DNA of 64,000 nt from Chitinophagales bacterium (lineage in GTDB: Bacteria; Bacteroidota; Bacteroidia; Chitinophagales; LD1): positions 1 through 64,000 of the forward strand of contig JAEUVA010000037.1 in assembly GCA_016787045.1 (NCBI GenBank), read 5' to 3'. A model generated the notes under the pieces. It saw only the letters and a list, made by a program, of their open reading frames with translations, did no database searches and had not been told where the DNA came from. A program made the translations under genes and the position numbers. This document shows positions 1-11,000 of the stretch, piece by piece (the stretch's first letter is position 1; the number at the start of each line of letters is the position of its first letter).

Positions 1-318
1 TTCTACCAACAAATATTTGTTGCCGGTGGCCCAGTTAATGGCAGGAAATGAACCTATGGTGGGATTGCCTAATCCTATCTTTACCGTGAATAAACCAAAC
101 TGGTTGGTAATGGCGGTTTGGGTCTCCTGATACTCGGGAAACCCGGGGTTGATACCATTGTTAATGGTTAACCGTACGGATATGTTTTGGTTAGCCAAGG
201 GTGTGCCGGCAGCATTACGCGCTACTGCCTGGTAATTGATGGCCTGGGGTACGTTTTGGGCAAAAGCAGTTAGAGAGTATAGAACTATAGCAATGGTGTA
301 GAGAAAATTTCTATTCAT
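1..318 (-). CDS. Secreted surface protein, N-terminal part only (runs off the window start)
   Basis: The first 106 codons of a minus-strand gene are visible, opening with ATG at 318 and running off the window. The product begins with a signal peptide (MNRNFLYTIAIVLYSLTAFA, cleavage expected before QNVPQ). The following segment, QAINYQAVARNAAGTPLANQ, is the stereotyped opening of large Bacteroidota secreted proteins with a beta-sandwich head and often tail-fibre or T9SS C-terminal modules. That resemblance is from family knowledge; the diagnostic C-terminus lies outside the window. It sits 38 bp downstream of the lipoprotein gene that ends at 357, on the same strand, so the two could be co-transcribed. 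Function unknown; surface adhesin or fibre is an inference. Confidence 0.75.
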   Translation of the reverse strand, partial: MNRNFLYTIAIVLYSLTAFAQNVPQAINYQAVARNAAGTPLANQNISVRLTINNGINPGFPEYQETQTAITNQFGLFTVKIGLGNPTIGSFPAINWATGNKYLLVE

Positions 319-356
319 AAGTCAACTCCTGTTTTTAAGGCCTACAATAAATGCAA

Positions 357-2465
357 CTAAAACTTCACCCCTACTTTGTAGTTAAATCGGGCGCTAAATG
401 TGATGTCCAATTTGTAATCGCTGTATATTCTGAGATACTGTCCGTTACAAACTGCATTGTTGGGGTTTGAGTTAAAATCTGCCACAATAATAGCGTGGCG
501 AGCTTTTTTGATATTCTCCATTCTGTCCATATCTACATAAAGAGGAATTTTACTGCGCTTGGGTTGCTGTGCACGGCAATTGTTGTCTAACGTAGCGGCT
601 TGAATCATTTGCTCAAAAAGCAAAGTATCTACCGGCAACCAGTTTTCATCTACCATACGTACAGCAATAGTTGCCTCTATAGGGTACTTGTTTTGTGCTA
701 TAAGGTTGATAACCCCATCAGAAATTCCGGCCACATTGGTATTAGTGCTGCTGAGATCAAAATCAACAGTATCCATCAGCACCAAATGGTTAGCTATAAA
801 GGAAAGTGGTACCTCTGCATTTAATCCTACTTTAAGTTTACTTTCTAAGTATGCAAAATCGCGGTAAAGGCCATCATTTCCATTCAAGTTTGTTTTTACT
901 TCTACATCGTACATTAACTGGTTGGGTAAAACTCCAAGCAGTTGCTTGATGTTGGAATTGGTTCCATTGATAGCAAACTGATTGTACGCAGGTTGTAACG
1001 GAAAATCTTTGGCGCGGTTAATTACAAATGGCTGCCCAACCACAGAACCGGATAATGTTTTAGCCCCGTTATTTTGACTAACAGCCGTTAGTCCGTTAAT
1101 CTTAATTTGTCCATCTACCCCCATACCATTCTCTACAACAAAATTCATGTTTACATCTTCCAAATCAATACTACCACTCTTAAACATGTTTAAAAAATCG
1201 AACGATGCCGTGTCAATTGCCAATATAGTATCACGACCGGCATACCCCTTGATGTAGTTGGGCGCTACATCTTCAATTTCGTAATAAATGAGCAAGCTAT
1301 CGGCTGCAGTGATATGGCGAGTGATGCCTGAGGAATCTATACGAGCTACAATTTTTTGAGTATATGTATTGAATTTGGAACCATCTTTACCCGTTAGGTT
1401 TATAGATGTACCGGTGATGTCAATATATTTATCAATGGTAACTGTGCCGTTAACCGGAGCAGGTGGTATAGTGGTGTATTCTTTTACCGGATTGCCGTGT
1501 TTATCATAGGCACCAACGAGCGTGTACTCCAAGTACATCTGCTCTTCTACAGAACTGGTAATAAATACATGTAATTTGCCGGAGCGAGCATCTACGTATG
1601 TAAATTTTCGCTCTCCTATCTCCCAGGTTACTTCTTCCACACGCTCTACCACATTTTGAGTAGGAAATTTGGCCCATGCTTCGTAGGCCGTCATACTCGA
1701 TGCCAACATGCGCAATTGAATGTAATCGCCCAGGTTGATGAGTACGTTATTGCCATTACTACCGGGAGTGCTCATAGAAACAATAGTAAATTCCAGTTGG
1801 CTTTTGACTTTATACCCGCCAAGCGGTATGGATAGAAAAACAGAATCGTGAGCGGGAATACTGTCTATATACTGTTGCGATATGTAACCGGGGTCGCCTG
1901 TGTTTCTCAGTTCAACCAAAATGTTTGTAACAGGCACCGGCAAGTGATTTACGGCCCAAATCTCTGCCACACCGGTGGCTAATATTGCACTGTCAAAAAA
2001 TGCTGTGGCATCAAAAAGGAAAGAACTAAATGGAAAATTGGCAATAGCCGGAATGGGAATAGAATTGCCGGCTTGCCCCTTAATGAGGTTGCCAATAAAC
2101 TGTGTACTGCCGCCATTGGCTATCATGTTGTCGGCTATTTCGCCAAGAGTAATAGTGTATACGAAGCCCTGATTGGGCAAAGCCAAATTCGATAAATTAA
2201 ACCCTTGCCCGATAGACGTATCGGGTATTTTAATAATCTGATCGGCCAAGCTAAACTCATATAAGTTGGTATTGAATGCCAGCACCAATGAGCTATCGGG
2301 CCTTTGGGTTACGGAAGAATCTCCGGCTATGTTGGCTAAATTTAAACTGGTAGTGGCTATGGGGATAAGCATCTCGGTATCCCACCGTGTGGGCTGATCT
2401 TTTTTGCAAGCAACTAAAACAAGCAGAAACAGTGCTATAACATACAGCGAAAAACTTCTAAGCAT
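357..2465 (-). CDS. Large lipoprotein of unknown function (702 aa)
   Basis: A lipoprotein signal peptide is clear: a hydrophobic stretch at residues 5-19 ends in the lipobox LVAC with Cys20 as the lipidated residue, followed by KKDQ. The mature protein is about 680 residues, has no further membrane segment, and reads as beta-rich with many Thr, Asn and Asp residues, as in surface or periplasmic lipoproteins of Bacteroidota. I do not recognise a named domain, and the C-terminus (RFNYKVGVKF) is not a T9SS sorting signal. The gene follows the suf operon on the same strand after a 53-bp gap, but no functional tie is evident. A structural or binding role at the outer membrane is only a guess. Confidence 0.85.
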   Translation of the reverse strand: MLRSFSLYVIALFLLVLVACKKDQPTRWDTEMLIPIATTSLNLANIAGDSSVTQRPDSSLVLAFNTNLYEFSLADQIIKIPDTSIGQGFNLSNLALPNQGFVYTITLGEIADNMIANGGSTQFIGNLIKGQAGNSIPIPAIANFPFSSFLFDATAFFDSAILATGVAEIWAVNHLPVPVTNILVELRNTGDPGYISQQYIDSIPAHDSVFLSIPLGGYKVKSQLEFTIVSMSTPGSNGNNVLINLGDYIQLRMLASSMTAYEAWAKFPTQNVVERVEEVTWEIGERKFTYVDARSGKLHVFITSSVEEQMYLEYTLVGAYDKHGNPVKEYTTIPPAPVNGTVTIDKYIDITGTSINLTGKDGSKFNTYTQKIVARIDSSGITRHITAADSLLIYYEIEDVAPNYIKGYAGRDTILAIDTASFDFLNMFKSGSIDLEDVNMNFVVENGMGVDGQIKINGLTAVSQNNGAKTLSGSVVGQPFVINRAKDFPLQPAYNQFAINGTNSNIKQLLGVLPNQLMYDVEVKTNLNGNDGLYRDFAYLESKLKVGLNAEVPLSFIANHLVLMDTVDFDLSSTNTNVAGISDGVINLIAQNKYPIEATIAVRMVDENWLPVDTLLFEQMIQAATLDNNCRAQQPKRSKIPLYVDMDRMENIKKARHAIIVADFNSNPNNAVCNGQYLRIYSDYKLDITFSARFNYKVGVKF

Positions 2466-2518
2466 ACAATTATGTGATATGCTACGAATAAAGCCAAAAA
2501 ACTTAAACCCTGCTATGG

Positions 2519-2932
2519 TTAGAGGTATGCCTGTGCGTAAGCTCTCATCCGCTGAATCATTGACGTAAGTCCATTGCTGCGTTGCGATGAAAGATGTGAG
2601 CGGAGTTGAATGGAGTCAATAAAGGTTAACGGGCAAGAAAGAACATCGGCTGCTTTTTGCCCTGAAAGCACACGTATTAACAATGCAATTATCCCTTTGG
2701 TGATAGCTGTATTAGAATCGGCTTCAAAATAAATGCGGCCATCTTTTGGATAGGCATGTAACCAAACTTTGCTTTGGCAACCTTTCACCAAAAAATCATC
2801 GGTCATGTATCTGGCATCTAGTGCCGGAAGTTTTTTGCCGATATCAATGATGTACTCGTACTTATCCATCTGATCGTCAAAGAGGGCAAACTCGTTTACA
2901 ATTTCTTGCTCTATTTCTGGTATGCTTTGCAT
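2519..2932 (-). CDS. sufE: SufE family Fe-S cluster assembly protein (sulfur acceptor)
   Basis: SufE takes persulfide sulfur from SufS and passes it to the SufBCD scaffold in the cytoplasm. The 137-residue length fits the family (about 138 in E. coli). The acceptor cysteine is Cys52 in VKGCQSKVW, matching Cys51 of E. coli SufE. The conserved TKGIIALLIRVLSG segment, which helps shape the SufS-binding surface, is at about residues 78-91. The gene is last in the sufB-C-D-S-E operon, starting 9 nt after the sufS stop. The ATG at 2932 is the only reasonable start. The family assignment is secure; order and partners fit a complete SUF machinery. Confidence 0.95.
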   Translation of the reverse strand: MQSIPEIEQEIVNEFALFDDQMDKYEYIIDIGKKLPALDARYMTDDFLVKGCQSKVWLHAYPKDGRIYFEADSNTAITKGIIALLIRVLSGQKAADVLSCPLTFIDSIQLRSHLSSQRSNGLTSMIQRMRAYAQAYL

Positions 2933-2941
2933 GGTGCAATA

Positions 2942-4177
2942 CTAGGAAAGAACTTTCACTGCACGCTGAAGCGCCTTTACAAATACATCAATTTCTTGTT
3001 TGGTATTGTAAAACGCAAATGATGCACGGCAGGTGCCCTCAATACCCAACCTATCCATAAGTGGCTGGCAGCAATGATGGCCGGTGCGTATGGCTATACC
3101 CTGCTCGTTGAGCAGCACGCCTATGTCGTATGGGTGTATGTTTTTAACTAAAAATGAAATAACGGATGATTTGTTTTCGGCAGTTCCTACAAACCGGAGA
3201 TCATCTACGGATGCAAGTTGCTCGGTACCATACCGCAAGAGTTCGTGCTCATACGAAGAGATATTATCTAACCCAATTTGATTGATGTAATTGATGGCTG
3301 CGCCAAGCGATATACCGCCCTCAATATGTGGTGTACCGGCTTCAAACTTGTATGGTAAGTCGTTGTAAGTAGTTCCTTTAAACGAAACCGTTTTTATCAT
3401 TTCACCTCCACCCATATATGGGTTCATGGCCTCCAGCAAATGTGCTTTGCCGTACAACACACCAATGCCAGTGCCGGCAAAAACTTTGTGCCCGCTGAAG
3501 CCCAAAAAATCGCAATCTAAATCTTGCACATCAACTTTTGAATGTGGTAATGCCTGCGCGCCATCTACAAAAACTACTGCTCCATATTTGTGTGCATCAG
3601 CTATCATTTCTTTAACAGGATGAATAGTGCCCAATGCGTTTGAGGTATGCGCTACCGATACAATTTTAGTTTTCTCAGATAGCAGTTTCAGGTATTCTTC
3701 ATAAATCAATTCACCTGAATCTGTAATTGGAATTACACGGAGTGTGGCTCCCTTTTCTTCACATAGCATTTGCCACGGCACTATGTTACTGTGGTGTTCC
3801 ATTTCAGTAACAATGATTTCATCACCTGCGCTAACAAATTTTCTACCATAAGATGTAGCTACAAGATTGATGGCCTCAGTGGTACCGCGCACAAAATTTA
3901 TCTCCTGTTCGCTGGCATTCAAGTGACTAGCTATTGTATGGCGTGCATCCTCATACCTTTCGGTAGCCAATTGTGCTAAGTAATGTGCTCCACGGTGTAT
4001 GTTACTGTTGTATTGCTCGTAGTAATCTTTTATAGTATTAATAACTGCAAGCGGTTTTTGTGAAGTGGCTGCGTTATCAAAATATATCAGTGGCTTGCCA
4101 TTGACTTGTTGATGAAGGATAGGAAATTGGTTGCGAATGGCTGAAACATCAAACACAAGAGCTGTATTAGTTTTCAT
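2942..4177 (-). CDS. sufS: SufS-type (group II) cysteine desulfurase
   Basis: PLP enzyme that converts cysteine to alanine and gives the sulfur to SufE. The PLP lysine is Lys231 in FSGHKVF; the N-terminal YFDNAATSQKP motif and the MEHHSNIVPW segment are typical. The catalytic cysteine is Cys369 in RTGHHCCQP; the second Cys sits where most SufS proteins have Ala, a small variation. Length 411 aa is normal. I start at ATG 4177 rather than the in-frame TTG three bases upstream: the ATG overlaps the sufD stop as TGATG, a standard coupling arrangement. The flanking sufD and sufE make the group II assignment firm, in contrast to the IscS-like enzyme at 54329-55489. Confidence 0.96.
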   Translation of the reverse strand: MKTNTALVFDVSAIRNQFPILHQQVNGKPLIYFDNAATSQKPLAVINTIKDYYEQYNSNIHRGAHYLAQLATERYEDARHTIASHLNASEQEINFVRGTTEAINLVATSYGRKFVSAGDEIIVTEMEHHSNIVPWQMLCEEKGATLRVIPITDSGELIYEEYLKLLSEKTKIVSVAHTSNALGTIHPVKEMIADAHKYGAVVFVDGAQALPHSKVDVQDLDCDFLGFSGHKVFAGTGIGVLYGKAHLLEAMNPYMGGGEMIKTVSFKGTTYNDLPYKFEAGTPHIEGGISLGAAINYINQIGLDNISSYEHELLRYGTEQLASVDDLRFVGTAENKSSVISFLVKNIHPYDIGVLLNEQGIAIRTGHHCCQPLMDRLGIEGTCRASFAFYNTKQEIDVFVKALQRAVKVLS

Positions 4178-5481
4178 CAAAAGTTTAATTGCAATTCGTC
4201 TTTTAATTTATCGCACAAAAACTGACGGATAGGTTTGCTGTGCACATGGTCAACGACCTCGTGAGCAAAAGCATAAGTAAGTATTTGTGTAGCTTCTTGC
4301 TTAGAGACACCCCGCGCCATTAAATAGAAAAGCGAATTTTCATCTAACTGCCCAATGGCCGCACCGTGGCTGCATTTCACATCATCAGCAAAAATTTCTA
4401 ATTGTGGTTTACTGTTGATGCTCGCTTCTTTAGAAAGCAACAATGCTTTGCTGGATTGAAAAGCATTAGTTTTTTGCGCATCGGGTTTTACAAAAATTTT
4501 ACCGTTAAAAACCCCTGTTGACTCTTGGTTAAGCACCCCTTTGTATAATTGGTTACTGGTACAGTTTGGCGCAACATGATCCACCAAAATGTGGTTGTCA
4601 ATCAACGCATTTTCTTTACCAAAATACAATCCGGCAAAATCGGCATGGGCACCCTCTCCTACTAAACGCGATGTTACGTTGTTTCGAATCAAAACATTAT
4701 GCGTGCCTGTGTTAGGCGATGAAAATGTAATAGTAGCTACACTAAACCGACCATTGCGCTCTACCTTGCTCTCTAAAGTATGCACCCCTATAGCATTGCT
4801 TACTTCCATTTGCAACTTCACTACGTCCAGTTGTGCATTGCTACCAACGTACATTTCTGCTACATGATTGTATTGCACACTAATGTTGCTGGCGTTTCTA
4901 AAATCTTCGGCAATTTGTAATGATGCGCCATCTTCCAGTATCACCAGATTTCTGGTTTGTGCAAATGCGTTAACATCAGTTGCAGTAAAAAAATACTGGA
5001 TATATATCGGCTCGTTGACCACTACATTTTTTTGCACATGAATAAAGGCACCATCGGCCACAAAGGCAGTATTCAGAGCAGCGAAATGCTCATCGCTCAA
5101 ATTTACCAGTTTACCAAAGTGTTTTTCGGTAAGTGCGGTATGGTGCTCAAATGCTTCCTGCAAATTGCAAACGGTTACTCCTTTAATGTCCGGAACTATG
5201 CTTAATTCCGAATGAAAGATTCCATTGAGAAATATCAATCTAAACGCATACGGTGGCAAGCTGGCAATGTAATTTTTTACCGCAGCATTTACTTGTGAAT
5301 TGGTAGTGGCTACCGTAAAGTCGGGCTTCAGTTTTGCTTTAATGTTGGTGTACTTCCACTCCTCATGTTTTGTAGAGGGAATGCCTAATTTTTCAAACGC
5401 CTCTAATGCATTTTTGCGAAGTGGCAAACTCTCGGCATCAAAGTTACTTTGTATAGCTTCAAACTGTTTTTGCAATTCCAT
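4177..5481 (-). CDS. sufD: SufD, Fe-S cluster scaffold subunit
   Basis: SufD pairs with SufB and two SufC subunits to form the SufBC2D scaffold on which Fe-S clusters are built. The 434-residue protein has the variable alpha-helical N-terminus (LGIPSTKHEEWKYTN at about 32-46), a central parallel beta-helix, and the conserved C-terminal block with KCSHGAAIGQLDENSLFYL, which contains the His that contributes to the SufB-SufD interface. Sequence similarity to SufB in this block is expected. The gene lies 23 bp after sufC and shares one base with sufS (TGATG), so it belongs to one operon. Confidence 0.95.
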   Translation of the reverse strand: MELQKQFEAIQSNFDAESLPLRKNALEAFEKLGIPSTKHEEWKYTNIKAKLKPDFTVATTNSQVNAAVKNYIASLPPYAFRLIFLNGIFHSELSIVPDIKGVTVCNLQEAFEHHTALTEKHFGKLVNLSDEHFAALNTAFVADGAFIHVQKNVVVNEPIYIQYFFTATDVNAFAQTRNLVILEDGASLQIAEDFRNASNISVQYNHVAEMYVGSNAQLDVVKLQMEVSNAIGVHTLESKVERNGRFSVATITFSSPNTGTHNVLIRNNVTSRLVGEGAHADFAGLYFGKENALIDNHILVDHVAPNCTSNQLYKGVLNQESTGVFNGKIFVKPDAQKTNAFQSSKALLLSKEASINSKPQLEIFADDVKCSHGAAIGQLDENSLFYLMARGVSKQEATQILTYAFAHEVVDHVHSKPIRQFLCDKLKDELQLNF

Positions 5482-5504
5482 TATTTACTTTTCTGATGTA
5501 CGCA

Positions 5505-6260
5505 TTAACCAATCATTACTTCTTCTTTTACCCAATCGTATCCCTCTGCCTCTAATTTAAGAGCGAGTTCTTTACCTCCGCTTTTTACAATCCGTCCACC
5601 AAACATCACATGCACATAATCAGGCACAATGTAATTGAGCAAACGCTGATAGTGTGTGATAACTAAAAAGCTACGATTCGCATCGCGCAGTTTATTTACT
5701 CCATTGGCAACTATTCGTAGCGCATCAATATCTAGCCCAGAATCGGTTTCATCTAAAACACAAAGCGATGGCTCTAACATGGCCATCTGAAAAATTTCGT
5801 TTCGTTTTTTTTCTCCACCACTAAAACCCTCATTAATGCTGCGGCTTAAGAACTCGCGTTTAATTTCTACCAATGCCGATTTCTCGTTCATCAACTTTAA
5901 AAAATCTTTGGCATCGAGCGGCTCTAAACCGTTGTGCTTGCGCTTGGCATTTACAGCGGCTTTCATAAAGTTGGTAGTGCTTACCCCGGGTATTTCTACC
6001 GGATACTGAAAGGCCAAAAAAACTCCCTCGCGAGCGCGTTCATCTGCTTCCATTTCCAACAGATTTTTATCGTTGAAAATCACTTCTCCTGAAAGCACCT
6101 CATAATCTTCCTTTCCGGCAAGTGTGGCAGCCAGTGTGGATTTACCGGTACCATTCGGGCCCATAATGGCGTGTACTTCACCGGGTTTGATTTCCAGATT
6201 AAAGTCTTTTAAAATCTCTTTGCCGCTAATAGCTACGTTTAGGTTTTTGATGCTTAGCAT
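5505..6260 (-). CDS. sufC: SufC, ATPase of the SUF Fe-S assembly complex
   Basis: An ABC-type ATPase that drives conformational change in SufBCD rather than membrane transport. Walker A is GPNGTGKST at residues 34-42, the signature is [11 protein letters not shown], and Walker B reads [11 protein letters not shown], where ETDSGLDID is typical of SufC as opposed to transporter ATPases (DEPT). An H-loop His follows in VITHYQRLL. Length 251 aa is standard. ATG at 6260 is preceded by a run of A and T with no clear Shine-Dalgarno, as usual in this phylum. A small open frame overlaps its first 12 codons (see 6226-6378). Confidence 0.97.
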   Translation of the reverse strand: MLSIKNLNVAISGKEILKDFNLEIKPGEVHAIMGPNGTGKSTLAATLAGKEDYEVLSGEVIFNDKNLLEMEADERAREGVFLAFQYPVEIPGVSTTNFMKAAVNAKRKHNGLEPLDAKDFLKLMNEKSALVEIKREFLSRSINEGFSGGEKKRNEIFQMAMLEPSLCVLDETDSGLDIDALRIVANGVNKLRDANRSFLVITHYQRLLNYIVPDYVHVMFGGRIVKSGGKELALKLEAEGYDWVKEEVMIG

Positions 6261-6378
6261 TTTGATTTTTGTTTTTTCTCTTTTCTAATTTTTGTTGTTG
6301 CTCGTATTCCTCAGCGTCTTTTTTCAGTTCGTTGTAAATAGGTTTTAGAAATTTACCATAAATGGTTTGGGCAACCAT
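6226..6378 (-). CDS. Possible small basic/coiled-coil protein between sufB and sufC
   Basis: The 189-bp gap between sufB and sufC holds an open frame of 50 codons starting ATG at 6378 and ending TAG at 6226, inside the start of sufC in another frame. The product begins [20 protein letters not shown] and continues with a charged stretch rich in Glu, Gln and Lys ([17 protein letters not shown]), then a basic tail. The frame stays open upstream to a stop at 6420-6418, so GTG starts that would add several residues are possible. It lies exactly where a gene would fit in this otherwise tight operon, which is the main argument for it. I do not recognise a family. It may equally be an untranslated spacer. 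Confidence 0.3.
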   Translation of the reverse strand: MVAQTIYGKFLKPIYNELKKDAEEYEQQQKLEKRKNKNQNAKHQKPKRSY

Positions 6379-6449
6379 GTAAGCCCTAAACAATTTCAGC
6401 ACCACAACTTTTGCTTTTCAATCTATGTTCTGAGTGTTAAATACAATTC

Positions 6450-7895
6450 TTATCCCACACTACCTTCTAAACTTATGCTCAACAGTTTTTGTGCCTCTAT
6501 CATAAACTCCATGGGTAAATGCTGAAACACTTCTTTACAATAACCATTAATAATCATGCTCACCGCTTCTTCATCTGTTAAGCCACGCTGGTTGCAATAA
6601 AACAATAAGTCCTCCCCTATTTTTGATGTGGTGGCTTCATGCTCAACCTTTCCCGTATTATTTCTAATTTCTAAGTATGGAAAAGTATGTGCCCCACACT
6701 TATCGCCAATCAGTAAGCTATCGCATTGCGAAAAGTTATAGGCATTATCAGCAGTAGCATGCACCTGCACCTGACCGCGATAACTGTTTTGCGATTTGCC
6801 GGCACTAATGCCTTTGCTCACAATACGGCTTCGGGTGTTTTTGCCAATGTGAATCATCTTTGTGCCCGTATCGGCCTGCTGATAATTGTTGGTTACAGCC
6901 ACGGAGTAAAATTCGCCTATAGAATTATCTCCTTTAAGAATGCAGCTTGGATACTTCCAAGTAATGGCGCTACCGGTTTCTACTTGGGTCCAACTGATTT
7001 TTGAATTTACCCCCTTACACAAACCACGCTTGGTTACAAAATTATATATACCGCCTTTGCCTTCTTTATCGCCCGGGTACCAGTTTTGTACGGTGCTGTA
7101 TTTAATTTCTGCATTATCATGCGTTATCAACTCTACCACGGCTGCATGCAACTGGTTTTCGTCACGCTGCGGGGCTGTGCATCCTTCCAGATAACTCACA
7201 TAGCTGCCCTCATCGGCAATAATGAGTGTGCGCTCAAATTGCCCGGTATTCTCTGCATTAATTCTAAAGTAAGTAGAGAGTTCCATAGGGCAGCGTACAC
7301 CTTTGGGAATGTACACAAAGCTGCCATCGCTAAACACCGCGCTGTTTAGCGCTGCGTAGTAGTTATCGCGCTGTGGCACCACGGTACCTAAGTATTGACG
7401 AACCAGCGTACCGTGCTCACGCACCGCCTCAGAAATAGAACAAAAAATAATCCCTTTTTCCTTTAGCGCTTCGCGAAAAGTGGTAATCACACTCTCGCTG
7501 TCCATCACGTAATCTACCGCTACACCGGCTAGTAGTTTTTGCTCTTGAATAGGAATGCCGAGTTTATCGTACGTGGCACGTATTTCGGGGTCCACATCAT
7601 CTAAACTCTTTATCTCTTTCTTCTTTTTGGTGGCTGCGTAGTAAATAATGTCCTGAAAATCTATTTCAGGAAAGAGTACATTTTGCCAAGTGGGCAATTC
7701 CATTTTTTGCCATGCACGAAATGCCTTTAGCCGCCACTCCAGCATCCATTCGGGCTCTTGCTTTTTGGCAGAAATAAACCGTACGGTATCTTCGGTTAAT
7801 CCCTTTTGTGCAAACTCCTGCTCTACATTGGTTACAAATCCGTATTTGTAATCGGAGCCAACTACTTCGTCTATAATTTTGTCGCTGTCTGACAT
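6450..7895 (-). CDS. sufB: SufB, Fe-S cluster scaffold subunit
   Basis: Main scaffold subunit of SufBC2D, where the nascent cluster is assembled. The 481-residue length and the N-terminal [11 protein letters not shown] segment fit the family. Conserved blocks include [57 protein letters not shown], and the C-terminal [20 protein letters not shown], whose Cys is the expected persulfide acceptor, with the nearby E-H-EA block. First gene of the suf operon. A strong TATATTTG box ends only five bases before the ATG, so transcription probably starts at or next to the start codon (see the promoter entry). Confidence 0.97.
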   Translation of the reverse strand: MSDSDKIIDEVVGSDYKYGFVTNVEQEFAQKGLTEDTVRFISAKKQEPEWMLEWRLKAFRAWQKMELPTWQNVLFPEIDFQDIIYYAATKKKKEIKSLDDVDPEIRATYDKLGIPIQEQKLLAGVAVDYVMDSESVITTFREALKEKGIIFCSISEAVREHGTLVRQYLGTVVPQRDNYYAALNSAVFSDGSFVYIPKGVRCPMELSTYFRINAENTGQFERTLIIADEGSYVSYLEGCTAPQRDENQLHAAVVELITHDNAEIKYSTVQNWYPGDKEGKGGIYNFVTKRGLCKGVNSKISWTQVETGSAITWKYPSCILKGDNSIGEFYSVAVTNNYQQADTGTKMIHIGKNTRSRIVSKGISAGKSQNSYRGQVQVHATADNAYNFSQCDSLLIGDKCGAHTFPYLEIRNNTGKVEHEATTSKIGEDLLFYCNQRGLTDEEAVSMIINGYCKEVFQHLPMEFMIEAQKLLSISLEGSVG

Positions 7896-7900
7896 GGGGG

Positions 7901-7908
7901 CAAATATA
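7901..7908 (-). promoter_or_regulatory. Promoter -7 box of the suf operon
   Basis: On the minus strand TATATTTG matches the Bacteroidota -7 consensus TAnnTTTG exactly. Only CCCCC separates it from the sufB ATG. Using the spacing seen at the SRP RNA gene (start about 5 nt after the box), transcription would begin at about 7896-7895, giving a leaderless or nearly leaderless mRNA. The -33 region is weak (TTTAG about 21 nt upstream). No operator for an Fe-S sensing regulator was recognised. Confidence 0.6.
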
Positions 7909-8064
7909 ATTAGCTAATTTAGATTTCATCTAAACAGTATTTGGCACCGGATAGTTCATCTCCTAATTACAAAGCCGTGTTTTTTTTGCCCATTAAATAT
8001 TTACGCACATACATACTAAAGCATATCGCCAAGCGTATATTGCAGCATAAACTCTAAACGCAAA

Positions 8065-11000
8065 ATGCGTAACACCCCTCTCGCTGCGGCAGTGCTTTTA
8101 CTCACCCTTTGGCTTGCCGGCTGTAACAGCAAAAACAAGGTGAATCTTTTAGACACCACCGCAGTAAACGAAGTACCCACACTGGGCAATTTCAGTTTTA
8201 CGTTTGATAAAAACCTGATGCCCGATTCGCTGCTCAACTATTGGGATAGTACGGCTTATGTGGAGTTTACTCCTCCTATTCGCGGGCGATTTAGGTGGGA
8301 AAATACCAACGAGCTTATCTTTTCACCGGAGTTTGAGTTAAGCCCCGCTACAGAGTACTCGGCCACTATCACCAAAAATATTTTGCGGTATAATACAAAG
8401 TTGAGTTTGGGCGATTGTGCAGTGCAAAATTTTCATACCGCGCTTTTGCGCTTAGACCAAACCAGTGTGTATTGGAATGTAAATGATGGCAACTTAACCA
8501 ATGCTTTTCCGCAGGTGGACTTATACTTTAACTATAAAGTATCGCCCGAAAAATTGCGCTCTGTACTACAACTCACATTAGGAGGCAGCAAGGTAAACTA
8601 CAACTTGTTGACCACAACCGCTGACAGTAAAATTTCTGTTGCCATTAGCGGAGTAAAGATTGAAGATAAAGACCTTCCTCTAAAAGTAACTATTGCCAAA
8701 GGTTTAGTGCCTGAACAAGGCAATATGGGTACAAGTGAAGAAATTGCCGCCAACGCAGTTTTAGTTTCTCCTTACAACTTATCTATCAGCAACACAGAGG
8801 CAGAGCACGATGGCTCGCGGGGTACGGTAAAAGTATATTGCAGCCAGTCTCCGGTAGAAAATGGGTTAGCCGGTTTTATTTCCATTTCTCCTACTATCAA
8901 ATTTAATACTACAGTTACTGCAGAAGGATTCACCATTACCAGCGAAGATTTTGAGGTGTCTAAAACCTACTCGCTCACTGTTAAGCAAGGGCTGAGAGGC
9001 AAACTGGGTGGAACCCTACAAAATGAATACAACGGTGGCATTAGCTTTGGCAAGTTGCAACCCACCGTTCAGTTTACCAACAACAAAGCCGTTTATTTAG
9101 GCAGCAAGGGCGCTAAAAACATAGAAGCACAAATTACCAGCGTACCCAAAGTGCGGGTAATTATTTCTAAAATATACGAAAACAACCTGCTTCATTCTTC
9201 GCGCTATGGCTACTCACCGGATGGAATTTACGATAATGCTGGCGATGAAGAATATTATGAAGAAGATTACTACGGAGGCGATTACTACGGTGGTGGAGAA
9301 AGCAAACTGGGCGATGTTATATTAGACAAGGTGTATGATACCAAAAACCTGCCCCGCAACGGTAGCAACCGGCTCTTTAAGTTTGATTTTGAAGATAAAC
9401 TCAAAGACCTCAAAGGCATCTACCACATCCGCATACAAAGTACCACGCAATACTGGCTGAGCGACTCGCGCTACATATCGCTGAGCGACATTGGCTTGAT
9501 AGCCCGCCAAAGCGAAGACAAGGTGTATGTGTTTGCTAATTCTATCTCTACGGCAGAGCCGTTGAGTAACGTAACCATCAATTTGATTGGGCTGAACAAT
9601 CAGCAAACCGGCAGCGCAAAAACAAACAGCAGTGGAGTGGCCGAAATTGATGTAAAAAAAATGGCCTACAACGGTTTTCGCGGAGCTATGATTACCGCCC
9701 GCGATGGCAACGATTTTAACTACATGCCTTTTAGCAGTACACACGTTAATACATCGCGGTTTGAAACCGGTGGCAAACGCAGTAACAGCACTAACTTAGA
9801 TTGTTTTATTTATGGCGAGCGCGAACTGTACCGCCCCGGTGAAAAGGTCAACCTCAGCGTAGTTATCCGCGATTGGAAATGGAAAAACCCCGGAGACCTG
9901 CCATTGAAAATGAAATTGCTTTTGCCCAACGGAAAAGAGCTGAAAACCATCAAAAAGGCGGTGAATGAAGAGGGCAGTGCCGAAGCGCAGTTTGATTTAT
10001 CGCCTGCGGCAGTTACCGGTACGTATTCTTTTCAGGTATTTACCGGCAATGATGTATTGCTCAACAGCAAAAACATATTAGTAGAAGAATTTATGCCTGA
10101 CCGCATAAAAGTAACCACTACGGCAGATAAGCAAGACCTGAAACCCGGTGATGCGGTAAACTTTAGCATACAGGCACAAAACTATTTTGGCCCACCGGCT
10201 GCCAACCGAAATTATCAATTGGAGATTCAGTTGGCTAACAAATCTTTTTACCCCGAAAAGTACTACAAGTACAACTTTAACTTAGTAGGCAAAACCAGCT
10301 ACTTTGAAAACATAGTGCGCGAAGGCAAAACGGATGAACAGGGTAATGCCCAAGAAAGCTACACCGTGCCTACTGAGTACACCAACTCCGGTATTATTCG
10401 CGCCACATTTTTTACCACTGTGTTTGACGAAACGGGGCGTCCGGTTAACCGCAATAACTCTATTGACATAGTTACCCAAGACGTGTTTTATGGCATTGGC
10501 AGCTCGGGTGATTATTGGTTGCCGCTCAACCGCAATGCTACCTTCCCTTTAATTGCGGTAGATAAAAACGGGAAGGCACTGAACAACCAACTTGCGCATG
10601 TGCAAGTGGTGAAGCGTGATTACCGCACGGTGCTTAGCAGATATGGCGAATATTTTAGGTACGAGAGCCAGCGCGATTACAAAACGCTGATAGACCAAAC
10701 GCTAACGGTAAGTGGCGAAAACACGGTCTTCAACTTTATGCCCCGTAGTTCGGGTTCGTATGAAATACGCATTAGTAAGCCCGGTGTAAATACCTATGCG
10801 GTGTATAGTTTTTATAGCTATGGCGGCTATGGAAGCAGCGGAAACTTTGAAGTGGACAACGAAGGCAACATTGATATGGAGTTTGATAAAAAAGCATATC
10901 AAACCGGTGATAAAGCAAAAGTACTCTTTAAAACACCGTTTGATGGCAAACTGTTGGTAACCATAGAAACCAACAAAGTATTAGAGCACAAATACATTAC

